Assembly: GCF_000265405.1 (NCBI RefSeq)
Contig: NC_018010.1
Location: 1,116,001 to 1,180,000, forward strand
Direction: 5' to 3'
DNA length: 64,000 bases
Origin: Belliella baltica DSM 15883
GTDB taxonomy: Bacteria > Bacteroidota > Bacteroidia > Cytophagales > Cyclobacteriaceae
Under the pieces are notes generated by a model. It had not been told where the DNA came from, made no database searches, and was given only the letters and a program-made list of their open reading frames with translations. Below are positions 36,298-46,113 of this stretch, piece after piece (positions within the stretch are counted from its first letter, which is position 1; the number at the start of each line of letters is the position of its first letter). The position numbers and the translations under genes were made by a program.

Positions 36298-37725
36298 GGG
36301 ACTATGACAAAAACTGTGTAAGTTGGTTTAGCTACTTACGAAGTTAAAGTTATACCTCGAAATTCTCTGTGTGATTTAGAAGAAATCGCACAGAGAATTT
36401 GAGGAACCCGCGGTAGGCGAATACCCGATCTGTGTGTGGACAATTTCTTACCTTTAACACACAGATTGCAAAAATGAAAAAAGAAGATCTATTAAATGAT
36501 GATTTCCTCAAGCAGTTCAAGACTGCAGGGGAGCTCAATTCCTTTCTTCAACAGCTTCAGAAAAGAGCTGTCGAGAAAATGCTTGAAGGCGAGTTAGATG
36601 CCCATCTTGGTTATGAAAAGCATCAGAACTCCGATAATTCCAATTCAAGAAATGGCCATTCCAGCAAAACCATAAAGAACTCCTTTGGAGAAGCTGAAAT
36701 CAAAGTCCCAAGAGACCGGGACGGCAGCTTTGAGCCTGCCCTTGTGCCCAAACGCAAAAGGATGGCAGAGGGCGTTGAAAACGTGATCATATCCATGTAT
36801 GCTAAGGGAATGTCAAACCAGGACATCGAAGAGCAGATCCGGGAGCTTTATGACATCAATGTATCCACTTCCACCATCTCAAGGGTTACCAGTGCCGTAG
36901 CGGAGGATATTGTTGCATGGAGAAACAGGCCACTTGACCCTGTATACCTGATCGTTTGGATGGATGGTATATCCTTCAAAGTCAGGGAGAACTCCAAAGT
37001 AGTTAATAAGACCGTTTATATTGCTGTTGGCCTCAGAACTAATGGCCTCAAAGAGATACTCGGCCTTTGGCTTGGTAAGAATGAATCTTCCGCTTTTTGG
37101 ATGGGGGTACTCACTGACCTGAAAGCCAGAGGGGTTGAAGATATTCTCATAACAGCAACTGATAACCTGAACGGGTTTACTGATACAATAAAGGCCTCCT
37201 TCCCTCAGTCCGTCACCCAGATATGTGTTGTCCATCAGATCAGAAATGCATGTAGATATGTCGTATGGAAAGACCGTAAGGCCTTTACAAGGGATATGAA
37301 GGAAATTTATACTGCCCCTACCAAGGAGGCTGCATGGGCTGCTCTTAACGATTTTGCCAAAAAATGGGACTCAAAATACTCCTATGCCATCAAAAGCTGG
37401 AGGGACAACTGGGACGAACTCACCGCCTTCTTCGATTACCCCGCTGAAATCCGTAAAATCATCTATACCACCAACCTGATTGAAAACCTGAATGGAAAGA
37501 TCAGAAAATACACCAAAAACAAGCTCTCTTTTCCAACAGATGATGCTGTTATGAAGTCTGTTTTCCTCGCTGCAAGAGAAGCATCGAAAAAATGGACTAT
37601 GCCCATTCGGGACTGGGGCACTATTCTTAACAGTTTCCTGCTTATATTTGGTGATAGGGTCAGGCTTCTTGAAACCTGACCATAAAATCATAATTTAAAG
37701 TTTACACACTTATCGGGATAGTGTC
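36298..37725 (+). mobile_element. IS256-family insertion sequence nested in IS3 copy 2
   Basis: 1,428 bp, bounded by the 8-bp duplication TGCTATGC (36290-36297 and 37726-37733). Imperfect terminal inverted repeats begin GGGACTATGACAAAAACTG on the left and GACACTATCCCGATAAGTG on the complement of the right end. Copy 1 of the IS3 element shows the uninterrupted site, so insertion point and duplication are certain. Confidence 0.95.
36474..37679 (+). CDS. IS256-family transposase
   Basis: 401 residues from the ATG at 36474; an upstream ATG at 36432 adds a non-homologous 14 residues. Mutator-type DDE motifs are visible: [10 protein letters not shown] (first Asp), [10 protein letters not shown] (second Asp), a C/D(2)H-like CVVHQIRNA, and [17 protein letters not shown] with the catalytic Glu. 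It is full length and apparently intact. Confidence 0.95.
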   Translation: MKKEDLLNDDFLKQFKTAGELNSFLQQLQKRAVEKMLEGELDAHLGYEKHQNSDNSNSRNGHSSKTIKNSFGEAEIKVPRDRDGSFEPALVPKRKRMAEGVENVIISMYAKGMSNQDIEEQIRELYDINVSTSTISRVTSAVAEDIVAWRNRPLDPVYLIVWMDGISFKVRENSKVVNKTVYIAVGLRTNGLKEILGLWLGKNESSAFWMGVLTDLKARGVEDILITATDNLNGFTDTIKASFPQSVTQICVVHQIRNACRYVVWKDRKAFTRDMKEIYTAPTKEAAWAALNDFAKKWDSKYSYAIKSWRDNWDELTAFFDYPAEIRKIIYTTNLIENLNGKIRKYTKNKLSFPTDDAVMKSVFLAAREASKKWTMPIRDWGTILNSFLLIFGDRVRLLET

Positions 37726-37748
37726 TGCTATGCCTTCAAAAACCCACA

Positions 37749-38564
37749 TCATGCCGCGTATTCATTTGGTGTACAATAGTTCAGGGACTCGTGGGGTCTT
37801 TCTTGGTTGTAATCTTCTTTCCAGGGTTGAGTTACTTCATAGACATGATCCAATGAAAAGAATAAGTTAGCATCAAGAATGTCTTCGCGGTAAGTCCTGT
37901 TAAATCGCTCAACGATAGCGTTCTGTTGTGGCTTCCCTTTCTGGATTTTTATCCACTCTATATCGTTTTTGTCTAGCCAGATTTGAAATAAACACGATGT
38001 AAACTCTGGTCCATTGTCGGTTCTAATTCCTAAAGGTTTTCCGTGCTCAATAATGGTTCTTTCTAAGATTTCAATCACTTTTCTTGATGGAAGTGAGTAG
38101 TTTATGCCTATTTCTAGGCATTTTCGATTGTATTGATCGACAATATTGAGTGTTCTGAACTTTTTACCACTTGCCAGTGAATCAGACATGAAATCCATTG
38201 CCCATTCTACATTTGCAGCTAATGGTACTTCAATCGGATTTGCAGGATTATCAATGCGTCTTTTCTTCATTCGCTTATACAGTGAAAAACCTTCCTTTTC
38301 GTAAACACGTCTGATTTTTGCTGCTCCAATACCCGGATACTTCTTTTGCACTTTTACAATTACTTTTCTTCGCCCTAATCGACTCGTACCAATCACACTT
38401 GAAATAGCCTCTTTAACCACGACATCCTTCTCAGGCATTACTTTTTTGTAATACTTATTTGTTCTTGAGCAACTAACCAACTTACACGTCTTAGCATAAC
38501 TTAACTTAGGAAAAACTTCTTGCACAAAAGTTAAGCATTGCTCCTTTTGATAAGACGTTACCAC
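37749..38564 (-). CDS. IS3-family transposase OrfB (copy 2)
   Basis: 271 residues, identical in translation to copy 1 OrfB and in the same -1 frame arrangement with OrfA. The nested IS256 lies in the non-coding tail downstream, so the transposase genes are intact. Confidence 0.93.
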   Translation of the reverse strand: MVTSYQKEQCLTFVQEVFPKLSYAKTCKLVSCSRTNKYYKKVMPEKDVVVKEAISSVIGTSRLGRRKVIVKVQKKYPGIGAAKIRRVYEKEGFSLYKRMKKRRIDNPANPIEVPLAANVEWAMDFMSDSLASGKKFRTLNIVDQYNRKCLEIGINYSLPSRKVIEILERTIIEHGKPLGIRTDNGPEFTSCLFQIWLDKNDIEWIKIQKGKPQQNAIVERFNRTYREDILDANLFFSLDHVYEVTQPWKEDYNQERPHESLNYCTPNEYAA

Positions 38565-38824
38565 TTTTTTGAGTTAATCTCTTTAAGCACTTGGTTGTCT
38601 AAAGATAAATCTGCAACTAACCGCTTTAAGCGTGCATTTTCAGCCTCCAGCTCTTTAACGCGCTGTAGCTCAGACAATGTCATTCCGCCATATCGGCTCT
38701 TCCAATTGTAAAATGTTGGCTCTGAAATACCGAACTCGCGGCAGATCTCACTTACCTTTTTTCCCTCCTCTTGGGTTTTTAGCACTTTCAAGATCTGTGC
38801 TTCTGTAAACTTTGACTTTTTCAT
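38558..38824 (-). CDS. IS3-family transposase OrfA (copy 2)
   Basis: 88 residues, identical to copy 1 OrfA, with the HTH and the A AAA AAG heptamer before its stop. Confidence 0.93.
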   Translation of the reverse strand: MKKSKFTEAQILKVLKTQEEGKKVSEICREFGISEPTFYNWKSRYGGMTLSELQRVKELEAENARLKRLVADLSLDNQVLKEINSKKW

Positions 38825-38907
38825 ACTCTTTTTTGCTATTTATAAAGTTAAAACTCTATTTTTAACTTGTCGCAAAAAAGCAGCCCTTTACCCAAGAAAC
38901 TGGGGAT

Positions 38908-39744
38908 ATGAAAGACCGGACGACATTGGTTTGTTCCGATTATAAGGGGCTTTCTATAAGGAAACAGTGTGAAGTATTGGAGGTTCCCCGAAGCAGTCTA
39001 TATTACAAACCAAAAGGGGAAAACGAGATCAATCTGAAACTGATGGGAATCATGGACAGGCATCTTACCGATCACCCTACTGAAGGCGTTGTGTCGATGG
39101 TCTATCTGTTGACAGGACTGGGCTTCGTTGTCGGCCCAAAGCGCATCAGGAGGCTTTTCAGGCTGATGGGCAGGGAAACCCTTTACAGGAGGAAGAACCT
39201 TACCAAATCCGGTTTGCGTGAATATATCAGGCCTTATCTTCTCAGGAACTTAAAGATTGAAAGGCCCAACCAAGTGTGGGTAACCGATATCACCTACATT
39301 CCGATGCAGAAGGGGTTTATGTTCCTGACCGCAGTCATGGATGTTTACAGCAGAAGGATACTGTCATGGGGTATATCCAACAGTCAGGACGCCAAATGGT
39401 GTAAGCAGGTAATCGAAGAGGCCATCAGAGAAAATGGTAAGCCAGAGATAGTCAATTCCGATCAGGGAAGCCAGTACACATCAGCCTTATGGATCAATTA
39501 CCTTGAAGGGCTGGATATCAAAGTATCAATGGACGGAAAGGGAAGGGCTTTGGACAATGTATATATTGAAAGGTTCTGGAAGTCGATCAAGTATGATTAC
39601 ATCTATCTGAACCCAAGCGAGGACGGTTATGACCTGCTCAAAGGTGTCAAATGGTATATTGAATATTACAACCAAAAGGTTCATCATACCACTAGGGAGA
39701 AGCCTGGGGAAAGATATTATGGGCCAACCCGAAAAGCAGCATAA
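38908..39744 (+). CDS. IS3-family transposase OrfB, 5'-truncated element
   Basis: 278 residues with the N-terminal YKGLSIRKQCEVLEVPRSSLYY segment and an rve core: VWVTDITYIPM (first Asp), VNSDQGSQYTS (second Asp), DNVYIERFWKSIKYD (Glu). The ATG at 38908 is close to where family OrfB proteins begin, but the OrfA partner is lost, so transposition is unlikely unless helped in trans. Confidence 0.9.
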   Translation: MKDRTTLVCSDYKGLSIRKQCEVLEVPRSSLYYKPKGENEINLKLMGIMDRHLTDHPTEGVVSMVYLLTGLGFVVGPKRIRRLFRLMGRETLYRRKNLTKSGLREYIRPYLLRNLKIERPNQVWVTDITYIPMQKGFMFLTAVMDVYSRRILSWGISNSQDAKWCKQVIEEAIRENGKPEIVNSDQGSQYTSALWINYLEGLDIKVSMDGKGRALDNVYIERFWKSIKYDYIYLNPSEDGYDLLKGVKWYIEYYNQKVHHTTREKPGERYYGPTRKAA

Positions 39745-39752
39745 AGTAAAAG

Positions 39753-39800
39753 TTAGTTGTCCTATTTCCCAAGGGTACCCTTGGGAAATAGGACAACTAA
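39753..39800. repeat. 48-bp perfect palindrome without loop
   Basis: The sequence TTAGTTGTCCTATTTCCCAA followed by GGG equals its own complement about a GGTACC centre (39774-39779). It has 24-bp arms and zero spacer. It lies 8 bp after the truncated transposase stop. It may combine an IS end with a facing copy of that end, or act as a terminator. Confidence 0.85.
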
Positions 39801-39822
39801 AGAAGTATTAACAAATAAATAA

Positions 39823-39891
39823 ATTAACTTAGCAACTGATACTTTTGGTCCAACAAATGGGGAGTGTTATAGGAGGATTATAAACGAATGA
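39823..39891 (+). pseudogene. 3' remnant of a gene coupled to drmA
   Basis: In the frame ending at TGA 39889-39891 the DNA reads INLATDTFGPTNGECYRRII then NE, followed by the stop. That stop overlaps the drmA ATG as ATGA, the usual sign of a coupled upstream gene. Upstream is a stop at 39820 and the IS remnant, so only this tail (if real) survives. Too short to assign. Confidence 0.4.
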
Positions 39892-42386
39892 AAGAAAACA
39901 TTACTATTTTTCTTTCAGGACAAATAAACAAAGACAAGCTTGATTCTTTTCGCTTGATGAATGCAGCTATGTTTATGCAGTTGTGGCATTCTGTTAAAAC
40001 GAAACAAGATGAAGTTAATTCATTTATGAATGGTGAAGCATTTGAACATTTTAATTTTTCCTTTTATAAAGAAATAGCAGACGATAAATTATTTTCAAAA
40101 ACAGAATCTGCTGGCTGGAGAGCCTTTCAGCTTGCCTTTATTCTGTTAAACTTAGATGGTATATTTAAACTAGAAGACGATGCAGATTGGGATAAAAGAA
40201 ACAATTGGGTTGATTTAGTATGGTTTCCAACAGGTGGTGGTAAGACTGAGGCTTATCTCGGATTAATTGCTCTCACAATAATCAACAGAAGAAAAGAGTT
40301 CAAAGAAAAAGGTGGTGGTACGGCTGCAATAATGCGATATACGCTTCGATTATTAACAATGCAACAGTTTCAAAGAGCAAGTTTAGTAATAATGGCTTTG
40401 GAATTAATTAGAAGATGGGGCAATTACGAATTAGGTGATGAGCCAGTAAATATTGGTTTATGGGTTGGTGATAATTCTTTGCCAAATAAAATTGACGATT
40501 TAATTATTGAATATGAAAATCTTAAGAATGGAAGAAGTAACAAAATTCCTTTTTCATCTTGTCCCTGGTGTAACTCAAGATTGAACCCAATTCCAACAGG
40601 TGCAAGAGTAACAGATGTAAATGATACATATAACTTTAATAGAGTTCATCTTTATTGTGATAATCTTAAATGCAACTTTTCAGAACCTGATTTTTTTGAA
40701 TACGATAATCTTAGGGGAGCTATTCCTTTAAATTTATGTGATGAAACCATTTATCAACATCCTCCAGCCTTACTTTTCGGAACAGTTGACAAATTTGCTC
40801 AATTGGCCCATAAGGTTAATGGAACAAACAATGGAAGAAATGCTGACTCAAGAAGAATATTTGGAACTGGTAATTGGGAGAAAGGAAAACCTAAAGATGG
40901 ATACTTACCTCCTGATTTAATTATACAAGATGAACTTCACTTACTTTTAGGCCCACTTGGGTCAGCAGTAGCATTATTTGAATCTGCTGTTGATCAACTA
41001 TGCACAAGAGAAGATGGAACAAGACCTAAAATTATTTCATCAACAGCTACGACAAGAAATACACAATTACAAATTGCAGCACTTTTTGATAGAAAAGTCA
41101 ATCTATTCCCAAAGTCAGGGGTTGAGTGCGATGATTCATTCTTTGCATTTTATCGAAGAACGTTTAAAAGTATTGCTGACAAAACTCCAGAATATCTTTC
41201 CAAAAGAAAATACATTGGTGTTTTACCTACAGGAAGAACACAGATTTGGATGCAAATGAGATTGGCTGCAATCATAATGACTCATAGAGCCATTTTTGAA
41301 TTGAAGGAGTTGGGTGAAAAGCATCCGATTGAATTTGATGCATACAATGATTTTGAAAAGGCAATGGATTATTATCATACGACAATATCCTATTTCAACA
41401 GTCTTAAAGAAGTTGGAAAAACTCAATCTCAAGTTCAAACATATATTTTGAAGGAATTGAGAAGAGTATTTTCAAGAGTTGTAAGGCCTCAAAAATTAAT
41501 GCATTCTATTTACACTTATGGACCAATACAAGAGTCTGAATTAACTGGAAGACTTTCAGGTGAAGAAGTTAAAAATGAATTAAAAAATGTTGAAACTAAA
41601 TGGAATGCTAAAAAACGTTTCGCAAGCAATGAAAATAATAAATTGATTAGAGGTAAAGTTCCTCCAGAATTCGTTGTCGCAACAAATATGATTTCAGTTG
41701 GAATTGACGTATCAAGATTCAATACTATTATTATGAACTCTATGCCAAGGAATACTGCTGAATATATTCAGGCAAGTAGTCGTGTTGCTAGAAATGATTA
41801 TGGAGTTGTAATAACCGTTCATCATCCATTCAGGGCAAGAGATATTTCTCACTATGAAAAATTCATTGAGTTCCACGAAAAAATGTATAGCTACGTTGAA
41901 CCAATTTCTATAACTCCATTTACACAAAAAGCTGTGGAAAGGTATATGGGTTTGTATTTAGCAACAATTATTCGACACACCACAAGATTTACGGAAAGGG
42001 TTTCGGCTAGTGATATTTCATCAATTACTGAAGCTGAACTTTCAAATATAGTTTCAGATCTGACGAGCTATTTTGAAGAAAGAAAAATAAGAATGTCTGG
42101 TTATGACAATTTAATAAGCAACTTATTAAAACAGGAGAATATTGTACAAATTAAAAGTTGGATTGAAGAGGCGTTTTCAGAATGGAAAGAAGAATCAAAT
42201 AAGAATTTGGCAGACAACAAAACATTTGTGTTCAATAACAAATCGGCTAGGTCAACACCACCACAGGAGCAACTCTATGTTGATATAGAGGAATATGAAG
42301 GAAACATTCATAGTAAAAAATGGCAAGTACCAATGTCCTTGAGAGTTATTGAACCAGAAGCCGCTATCAAAATAAATTCTCTATAA
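39888..42386 (+). CDS. drmA: DISARM-type helicase, DrmA-like
   Basis: An 832-residue SF2 helicase-like protein. WFPTGGGKTEAYLGL (Walker A near residue 117) and QDELHLLLGPLGS (DExH box near 348) are hallmarks of DrmA, the helicase of the DISARM phage-defence system. NMISVGIDVSRFNTIIMNSMP and EYIQASSRVAR supply the C-terminal helicase motifs, and a cysteine pair (CPWCNSR) suggests a zinc site. DrmA proteins I recall are longer at the N terminus, so this one may be a short form or 5'-trimmed. The start is supported by AGGAGG at 39871-39876, unusual for this phylum, and by the ATGA overlap. drmB follows after 1 bp. Confidence 0.8.
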   Translation: MKENITIFLSGQINKDKLDSFRLMNAAMFMQLWHSVKTKQDEVNSFMNGEAFEHFNFSFYKEIADDKLFSKTESAGWRAFQLAFILLNLDGIFKLEDDADWDKRNNWVDLVWFPTGGGKTEAYLGLIALTIINRRKEFKEKGGGTAAIMRYTLRLLTMQQFQRASLVIMALELIRRWGNYELGDEPVNIGLWVGDNSLPNKIDDLIIEYENLKNGRSNKIPFSSCPWCNSRLNPIPTGARVTDVNDTYNFNRVHLYCDNLKCNFSEPDFFEYDNLRGAIPLNLCDETIYQHPPALLFGTVDKFAQLAHKVNGTNNGRNADSRRIFGTGNWEKGKPKDGYLPPDLIIQDELHLLLGPLGSAVALFESAVDQLCTREDGTRPKIISSTATTRNTQLQIAALFDRKVNLFPKSGVECDDSFFAFYRRTFKSIADKTPEYLSKRKYIGVLPTGRTQIWMQMRLAAIIMTHRAIFELKELGEKHPIEFDAYNDFEKAMDYYHTTISYFNSLKEVGKTQSQVQTYILKELRRVFSRVVRPQKLMHSIYTYGPIQESELTGRLSGEEVKNELKNVETKWNAKKRFASNENNKLIRGKVPPEFVVATNMISVGIDVSRFNTIIMNSMPRNTAEYIQASSRVARNDYGVVITVHHPFRARDISHYEKFIEFHEKMYSYVEPISITPFTQKAVERYMGLYLATIIRHTTRFTERVSASDISSITEAELSNIVSDLTSYFEERKIRMSGYDNLISNLLKQENIVQIKSWIEEAFSEWKEESNKNLADNKTFVFNNKSARSTPPQEQLYVDIEEYEGNIHSKKWQVPMSLRVIEPEAAIKINSL

Positions 42387-42387
42387 A

Positions 42388-43680
42388 ATGAAAGTATTAA
42401 AGCAAAATCAATATAATCAAGGAGTTGGGAAAAACAAACTACTTTCTTCAACATCAGGGGTTGGCTCAATTATCACGACCAAACTAGGTTCTTATGTCTT
42501 GATTTCAGATGTCAATAAATGGAGATTTGTTAAATGGGCAAATTCAAAAGTCGAAATTATAAGAACCAATAACTCTGATGACAGAAAAATTTATGAGTTA
42601 AGTAAAACTGAAATTTTGAATAGAGGCTTGGAGTTTATAGATGATCAAAGATTTATTAAGTTCGTTAAATCAGAAAAGAATCTTGAAAACTTAGTCTGTT
42701 TGGTCGGTATACCCCATATGGCCTTGAATGAATCTTTCAACACTCCAAACTGGAAAAATCATCCAATTAGAACTGCTTTACAAAATACAGGAGAACAATA
42801 TGAAGGAGTCTCAAGCCATTATATGATTAATGGGACTCACTTCCCAAAATGGTTTAAAAATTCTGATGGTGAATTAAAATTGGTTCGAGAATGGTTTGCA
42901 ATTTGGGAAAAAGAATGTCGTAAATATCCTGACACTTTAAAACTCGATAATTTTGCCCCGCCTAGAGATGCATTAAGCAGAAAGGCATTTATCAGAGAAT
43001 TGAATTCAAAAAATGAAGATGGCAATCCTATCAAAATTAGAGAATACAAAACTCTTGAACAGACTAATCTAATTTTGATTTGTCCGAATGGACACCTATC
43101 AGATATTCCTTGGGCAAATTATTTAAGGTGGAAAACAGAAAAGTATCTTAGACTTCGACCTGAGGAAGATAAAGGGGAAAATCTTTTTTCGAATGAAATG
43201 GTTGGCCCTTGTTGTAGTAATCCAAAACTTAAATGGACAGAAAGTAAAACAAAATCAGAAGGATATGGAAGCATCTACATTGAATGCAATAGCTGTGGTT
43301 TAGGGTCTAACTCAGACAAAGACAAACCTAAAATTAATCTTGAGGGTATCAATAGTTTAGAACCATATTGCATTGGTCAAAAACCTTGGGAATTAGATAT
43401 TGAGAATCCTTCAATTATTCCATATGAAAACTGCTTCATTAGAAACGAAAGTAAAAATGGTCGTGAAAAAATGAGAATTGCATTGGTAACCGCAAATAAC
43501 GTTTACTATGCAAATGGATTTTCAAGTCTATTTATTCCAATGCACTTAGCAGAGAATAAACCTAAAGAGCTAATTGAGGCACTAAACATTCTAGAGAAAA
43601 AATATAGTAAATATTTTGAACGAACAGCAATTACTCGGGAAGAATACTGGAGTTCAAAATTTGACTTCAATGACTTTTAG
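42388..43680 (+). pseudogene. drmB: DrmB-like DISARM protein, 5' part before an in-frame amber
   Basis: 430 residues with DrmB-type features: the N-terminal SSTSGVGSIITTKLGSYVLI, ICPNGHLSDIPWANYLRW, a zinc-binding CNSCGLGSN, and CIGQKPWELD. The reading stops at TAG 43678-43680, but the same frame continues without a stop to 44679 and carries the rest of the family. One change of the TAG would give a 763-residue protein of usual DrmB layout. Either the gene is dead, the two parts are made separately, or the base is a sequencing error. Confidence 0.8.
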
Positions 43681-44679
43681 ATTGACAACGATATTAATCC
43701 TGAAAATGAAGGTGCCTTTAAAATCCAATTAGAATCAGAATTTTTAAACACTGCAAATGCTGTTGAAATTAGTGACAAGCATGAAGAATACAGATGGCAA
43801 GAATACAGATGTTTTTCAAACCATTCAACATTACCTGATATTGAGATAAACAAAGGATTGCGATTTAATGACATTCAACTACCAAATGAACTAATTAATC
43901 TTTTTAAAAAGATTCAGCAGGTTGAAGAATTAAAAGCAACAAATGTTCAAATGGATTTCACAAGAGTAAAACCAAAAGAAAGAATTGTTGTAAATGGCGA
44001 AGTGAAAGAATCTTCGAGTGGTCAAAATATATTTTCAATTGATTCTAAAGAGTTATTTACCCTGCCTGCAAATGAGTCTTTAGGAGAGGGTCTTTTCTTT
44101 GAATTTTCTAAGGAATCTATTGATAAATGGATTTCAGAAAATGTTGTTGTTTTAGCCAATCGATTTGAAAAATATTTAAAGGAAGTTCCGAACCCTAATA
44201 GTCAAGGACTAAGTTCCAAAATGAAAATTTTCAACAATAAATACAAGCACTTTTTAATTCATTCATTCTCACATATGATGATGAGAGAACTGGAGTTCTC
44301 TTGTGGCTACCCAACAGCTAGTTTAAAAGAAAGACTTTATATCTCTACAAACCCTGAAAAGGAAATGTCAGGTTTACTCATTTACACAGCGGAAGGATCA
44401 GAAGGTAGTATGGGAGGCTTAGTTTCACAAGGAGAACCTGAAAAGGTGCTTGAGATCATTAAAAAAGGTTTAGAAAGATCAGTTAACTGTTCATCTGATC
44501 CATTATGTTGGGAATCTGATGGACAAGGAATTTTCGACTTGAATCTATCTGCTTGTTTTTCTTGTTCTCTAGTATCAGAAACAGCTTGCGAAGAAATGAA
44601 TTTAGGTTTAGATAGACGTGTTTTAGTTGATGAAGTTTTTGGTTATTTTAATATAAATAAATTGACAGAAGGAGCTTAG
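43681..44679 (+). pseudogene. drmB: DrmB-like DISARM protein, 3' part with DUF1998
   Basis: This is the continuation of drmB in the same frame. It could restart only at a TTG at 43858, giving 273 residues. The DUF1998 region is complete: HSFSHMMMRELEFSCGYP, then GLLIYTAEGSEGSMGGLV, SSDPLCWE and the paired cysteines ACFSCSLVSETAC. DUF1998 typically partners the DrmA helicase. No drmC (phospholipase D-type nuclease) or methylase follows, so the DISARM locus is incomplete in this window. Confidence 0.8.
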
Positions 44680-44994
44680 ATAAATTTGATGAAACCATGC
44701 CAATTAAGACTTGAATTTTATTTCTCAAATCCACTTTGTAATTCTGTGTAAAAGTCATTTTCCGTACTATTTTATGACTCTACAAATTCTGCGACAAAAG
44801 GTGTCACTTTTACCTAGCTTAAGTCAACATTCACATAAGTAATGACTTATCTGTTTATTTTTGTTTCCAGATGAAAAGTTAAAATCATTTGATGAATACT
44901 CTTTTTGAGTAAAATAGCAAGATGGTAGCTGCTACCGTGGTCCCCTTCTAGGGTTTTTTAGCATGAAGATCTCTAATTTTAAATTTGTTTACCT
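44680..44994. other. Gene-free 315-bp stretch
   Basis: AT-rich, without open frames of interest. Just before the next gene, GGTAGCTGCTACC (about 44924-44936) forms a tight palindrome. It is followed by a short inverted CCCTTCTAGGG and a T run, which could be a weak terminator or an operator for the gene at 44995. Confidence 0.3.
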
Positions 44995-46074
44995 ATGAAA
45001 GTTTACCTAATATATGATCATCCCTCTTCCTTGTTGGCAAATGCTTTACAAGCATACCTTAGCCCACTTTTTTCTAAAAGCTGCGAATTTACTCTTTGCG
45101 CTAATCGGGAGACAGCACGTGAAAACTGGACTTGGGATGAATTATTTGATGTCTCTTATAAGGAACAAAGTCTTGGGAATAAAGAAGCAAAAGAATCATA
45201 TTTTATATTTTTGTTTCAAGGCAAAAACGAAGGGAATTGGTTTGCCTCTTTTGATCATCATAGACCCAGTTTAGGCTTTGTTCAGACCTCAGGTTGGGAG
45301 CTATATCAGCTCTCTAATCCACTGTATGCTATTGCTTACCATTTACTAACCTTGTTGACAGCAATGAAATTTTTTGGGAATGAGGAAAGCCCCAATACTT
45401 TTTATCATGGGAAAAGTATTGGCTGCATGTTTGATTTTACAGGATTCAAATCAGAAGTAATCTATAAGCTTCAATCCGCTTACATCTGTAAAGATTGTCT
45501 TGAGTCTATCAAACAAAGAGCTCCTGAAAAGGTAGAAGCACTGAACTACCTTCAAGGAGTCACCGATGCTTTCCTCTCTATCCGTCACAATTTATTTCAA
45601 GTGGACTTAAAATCACTATTTGGAAATCTAGCTTACAAGCTTCATGTCAATGAAAGAATGACCTTTGGACTTGAAATTGAGGGAAAGTGGATCAATTTGC
45701 CTATTTCAAAAGGAAGAGAAGCTACACTTTATATGTTGCTCTTACACAATCAAAGAGGTCTTAGATATATAGACTTCAAAAAAGAGGCTGTTTTGGAGGA
45801 TTATTTAAGTCTTTATTTTAGATATTTTGTTTCCAAGGGCTCTTATGAGGAGTTGTATAGACAAGCCAAACAGCAAATTAAGGATCATACATTCAGAAAG
45901 AGTTTAGAGCCTCTGATAAGCAGAATGCGCAAAAAATTAGCAGAAGCTTTGCTAAATTATCCTGAGATCAAAGAACAGCTTTATATTCAAAATCAGGATG
46001 GTTTGATGTATATTCCGCTCAATAGAAAATTCCTCGTTCACAATATTCAAATCAAACAGAGAATGGTCGGATAA
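44995..46074 (+). CDS. Protein of unknown function with a CxxC segment
   Basis: 359 residues, soluble, no signal. The central segment HGKSIGCMFDFTGFKSEVIY followed by ICKDC combines a conserved-looking GCxFDF with a CxxC pair and may bind a metal. The C-terminal ~100 residues (REATLYMLLLHNQRGLRY ... LISRMRKKLAEAL) look like a winged-helix-type regulatory domain also found in uncharacterised Bacteroidota proteins. I cannot name a family. It is convergent with the AAA+/M41 gene, ends in a hairpin terminator, and may work with it as a defence or stress module; that link is inferred only from position. Confidence 0.55.
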   Translation: MKVYLIYDHPSSLLANALQAYLSPLFSKSCEFTLCANRETARENWTWDELFDVSYKEQSLGNKEAKESYFIFLFQGKNEGNWFASFDHHRPSLGFVQTSGWELYQLSNPLYAIAYHLLTLLTAMKFFGNEESPNTFYHGKSIGCMFDFTGFKSEVIYKLQSAYICKDCLESIKQRAPEKVEALNYLQGVTDAFLSIRHNLFQVDLKSLFGNLAYKLHVNERMTFGLEIEGKWINLPISKGREATLYMLLLHNQRGLRYIDFKKEAVLEDYLSLYFRYFVSKGSYEELYRQAKQQIKDHTFRKSLEPLISRMRKKLAEALLNYPEIKEQLYIQNQDGLMYIPLNRKFLVHNIQIKQRMVG

Positions 46075-46113
46075 AATCTGCAAAGAGACTTTCCCTTTTT
46101 TGTGAATAAAAAT

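Larger units (their letters stand above)
36109..38892 (-). mobile_element. IS3-family insertion sequence, copy 2, carrying a nested IS256
   Basis: Same ends as copy 1, in opposite orientation. Without the nested element and its duplicated octamer the length is 1,348 bp, equal to copy 1. The flanks (TATAT on the left, CAAGA on the right) show no target duplication. The right flank falls inside another transposase gene, so a deletion next to this copy is likely. Confidence 0.9.
38893..39800 (+). mobile_element. Truncated IS3-family element of a different subgroup
   Basis: Only an orfB-type gene and a right-hand palindromic end are left. orfA and the left terminus are missing at the junction with IS3 copy 2. 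The reading frame is open right back to the junction (QETGD before the ATG), which shows that coding sequence was cut. The exact right end is uncertain because the 48-bp palindrome obscures it. Confidence 0.75.

Noticed and set aside
39888..44679. Complete DISARM system
   Set aside because: Only drmA and a split drmB are present; methylase, drmC, drmD and drmE genes are absent from the window.
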